From Streptosporangiaceae bacterium (GTDB lineage Bacteria; Actinomycetota; Actinomycetes; Streptosporangiales; Streptosporangiaceae): 16,029 bases of DNA. Where the stretch lies: the NCBI GenBank assembly GCA_030041195.1, contig JASHOI010000039.1:1-16029 (forward strand), given 5' to 3'. The notes beneath the pieces were generated by a model. The model was given only the letters and a program-made list of their open reading frames with translations, did not search any database and was not told the DNA's origin. Positions 15,721 through 16,029 of the stretch are shown in pieces (positions within the stretch are counted from its first letter, which is position 1; every line of letters begins with the position of its first letter). The position numbers and the translations under genes are program-made.

Positions 15721-16029
15721 ATGTCCGCCGTGTCTGCTGATGCCCCGGAGTCGGCCGCGGATCTGACCGTTCCATCGAACGGCAGGCCTGGCGCGCCGGA
15801 GGGTGCAGCGTCTGGAGCCAATTCGGCGAGCACCGATTTCGGGCCCAACGAATGGCTGGTTGACGAGCTCTACCAGCGGTATCAGGCAGATCCCGGCTCG
15901 GTGGACCGGGCCTGGTGGAACTTCTTCGCCGACTATCACCCCAAGCCGCCGGAGCAGCCGCGCACGGCTGGCGCGGCCCCGGCCGCGGCAGCGCCGACGG
16001 GCCAGGCCCCGGCCGCGCCCACCGCCCCG
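15721..16029 (+). CDS. kgd: Multifunctional 2-oxoglutarate decarboxylase/dehydrogenase E1, N-terminal part
   Basis: The window holds only the first 103 codons. After about 40 residues of Ser/Ala/Pro-rich leader comes FGPNEWLVDELYQRYQADPG followed by SVDRAWWNFFADY. This is the hallmark N-terminal helix of actinobacterial Kgd/OdhA proteins, which fuse an E2-like acyltransferase domain to the thiamine-diphosphate E1 domain in the TCA cycle. An Ala/Pro/Gln-rich linker then begins, as expected before the acyltransferase domain. ATG at 15721 is preceded by GGAAGAGGGGG; GTG at 15730 is an alternative start with better spacing to that site. The extra leader before the conserved helix is longer than in Mycobacterium. 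Confidence 0.93.
   Translation, partial: MSAVSADAPESAADLTVPSNGRPGAPEGAASGANSASTDFGPNEWLVDELYQRYQADPGSVDRAWWNFFADYHPKPPEQPRTAGAAPAAAAPTGQAPAAPTAP

Overview
The window looks like the chromosome of a GC-rich actinomycete. Codon third positions are almost all G or C, GTG starts are common, and the right edge begins a Kgd-type 2-oxoglutarate decarboxylase/dehydrogenase with the mycobacterial-style N-terminus. Regulators of the CGNR, MarR and GntR/UTRA types fit the same picture. The genus cannot be fixed from this sequence. I see no rRNA, tRNA, CRISPR array, transposase gene or prophage gene. No stretch over 300 bases lacks a gene; the longest gaps are about 200 bases (8649-8870 and 12182-12385).

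Left part (1-3204): the 3' part of an aromatic amino acid lyase lies 7 bases before a VIT/CCC1-type iron/manganese transporter with a His-rich N-terminus. That gene meets a DMT (EamA) exporter tail to tail with a 40-base overlap. The exporter is divergent from a CGNR/ABATE zinc-finger regulator, and the gap between them carries four GTAAC half-sites, two of which form a perfect 9-bp palindrome.

Centre (3220-8648): GDP-mannose 4,6-dehydratase (gmd) is divergent from a tightly coupled three-gene operon: a GT4 glycosyltransferase, a class I SAM methyltransferase and a terpene-cyclase/prenyltransferase-like alpha/alpha-toroid protein. A second SAM methyltransferase converges on that operon, and a [3Fe-4S] ferredoxin is divergent from the second methyltransferase. 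Together these genes could make a methylated, glycosylated and possibly isoprenoid-linked product. I know of no experimentally described pathway of this layout, so this is the best candidate here for an undescribed system.

Right-centre (8649-12703): an AT-rich inverted repeat of possible mobile or regulatory origin sits between convergent genes. It is followed by an MntP-like membrane protein, then a MarR module (esterase and ABM-type monooxygenase divergent from marR, with an 11-bp imperfect palindrome between them). A GntR/HutC-type regulator converges on marR through a hairpin containing both stop codons. A GTTTAAAC site lies between this GntR gene and a small membrane protein.

Right part (12727-16029): a strong terminator hairpin, a probably leaderless nitrilase-family amidase, a composite bidirectional hairpin, a DedA protein with a long low-complexity tail, a glutathionyl-hydroquinone-reductase-like protein, and the start of kgd.
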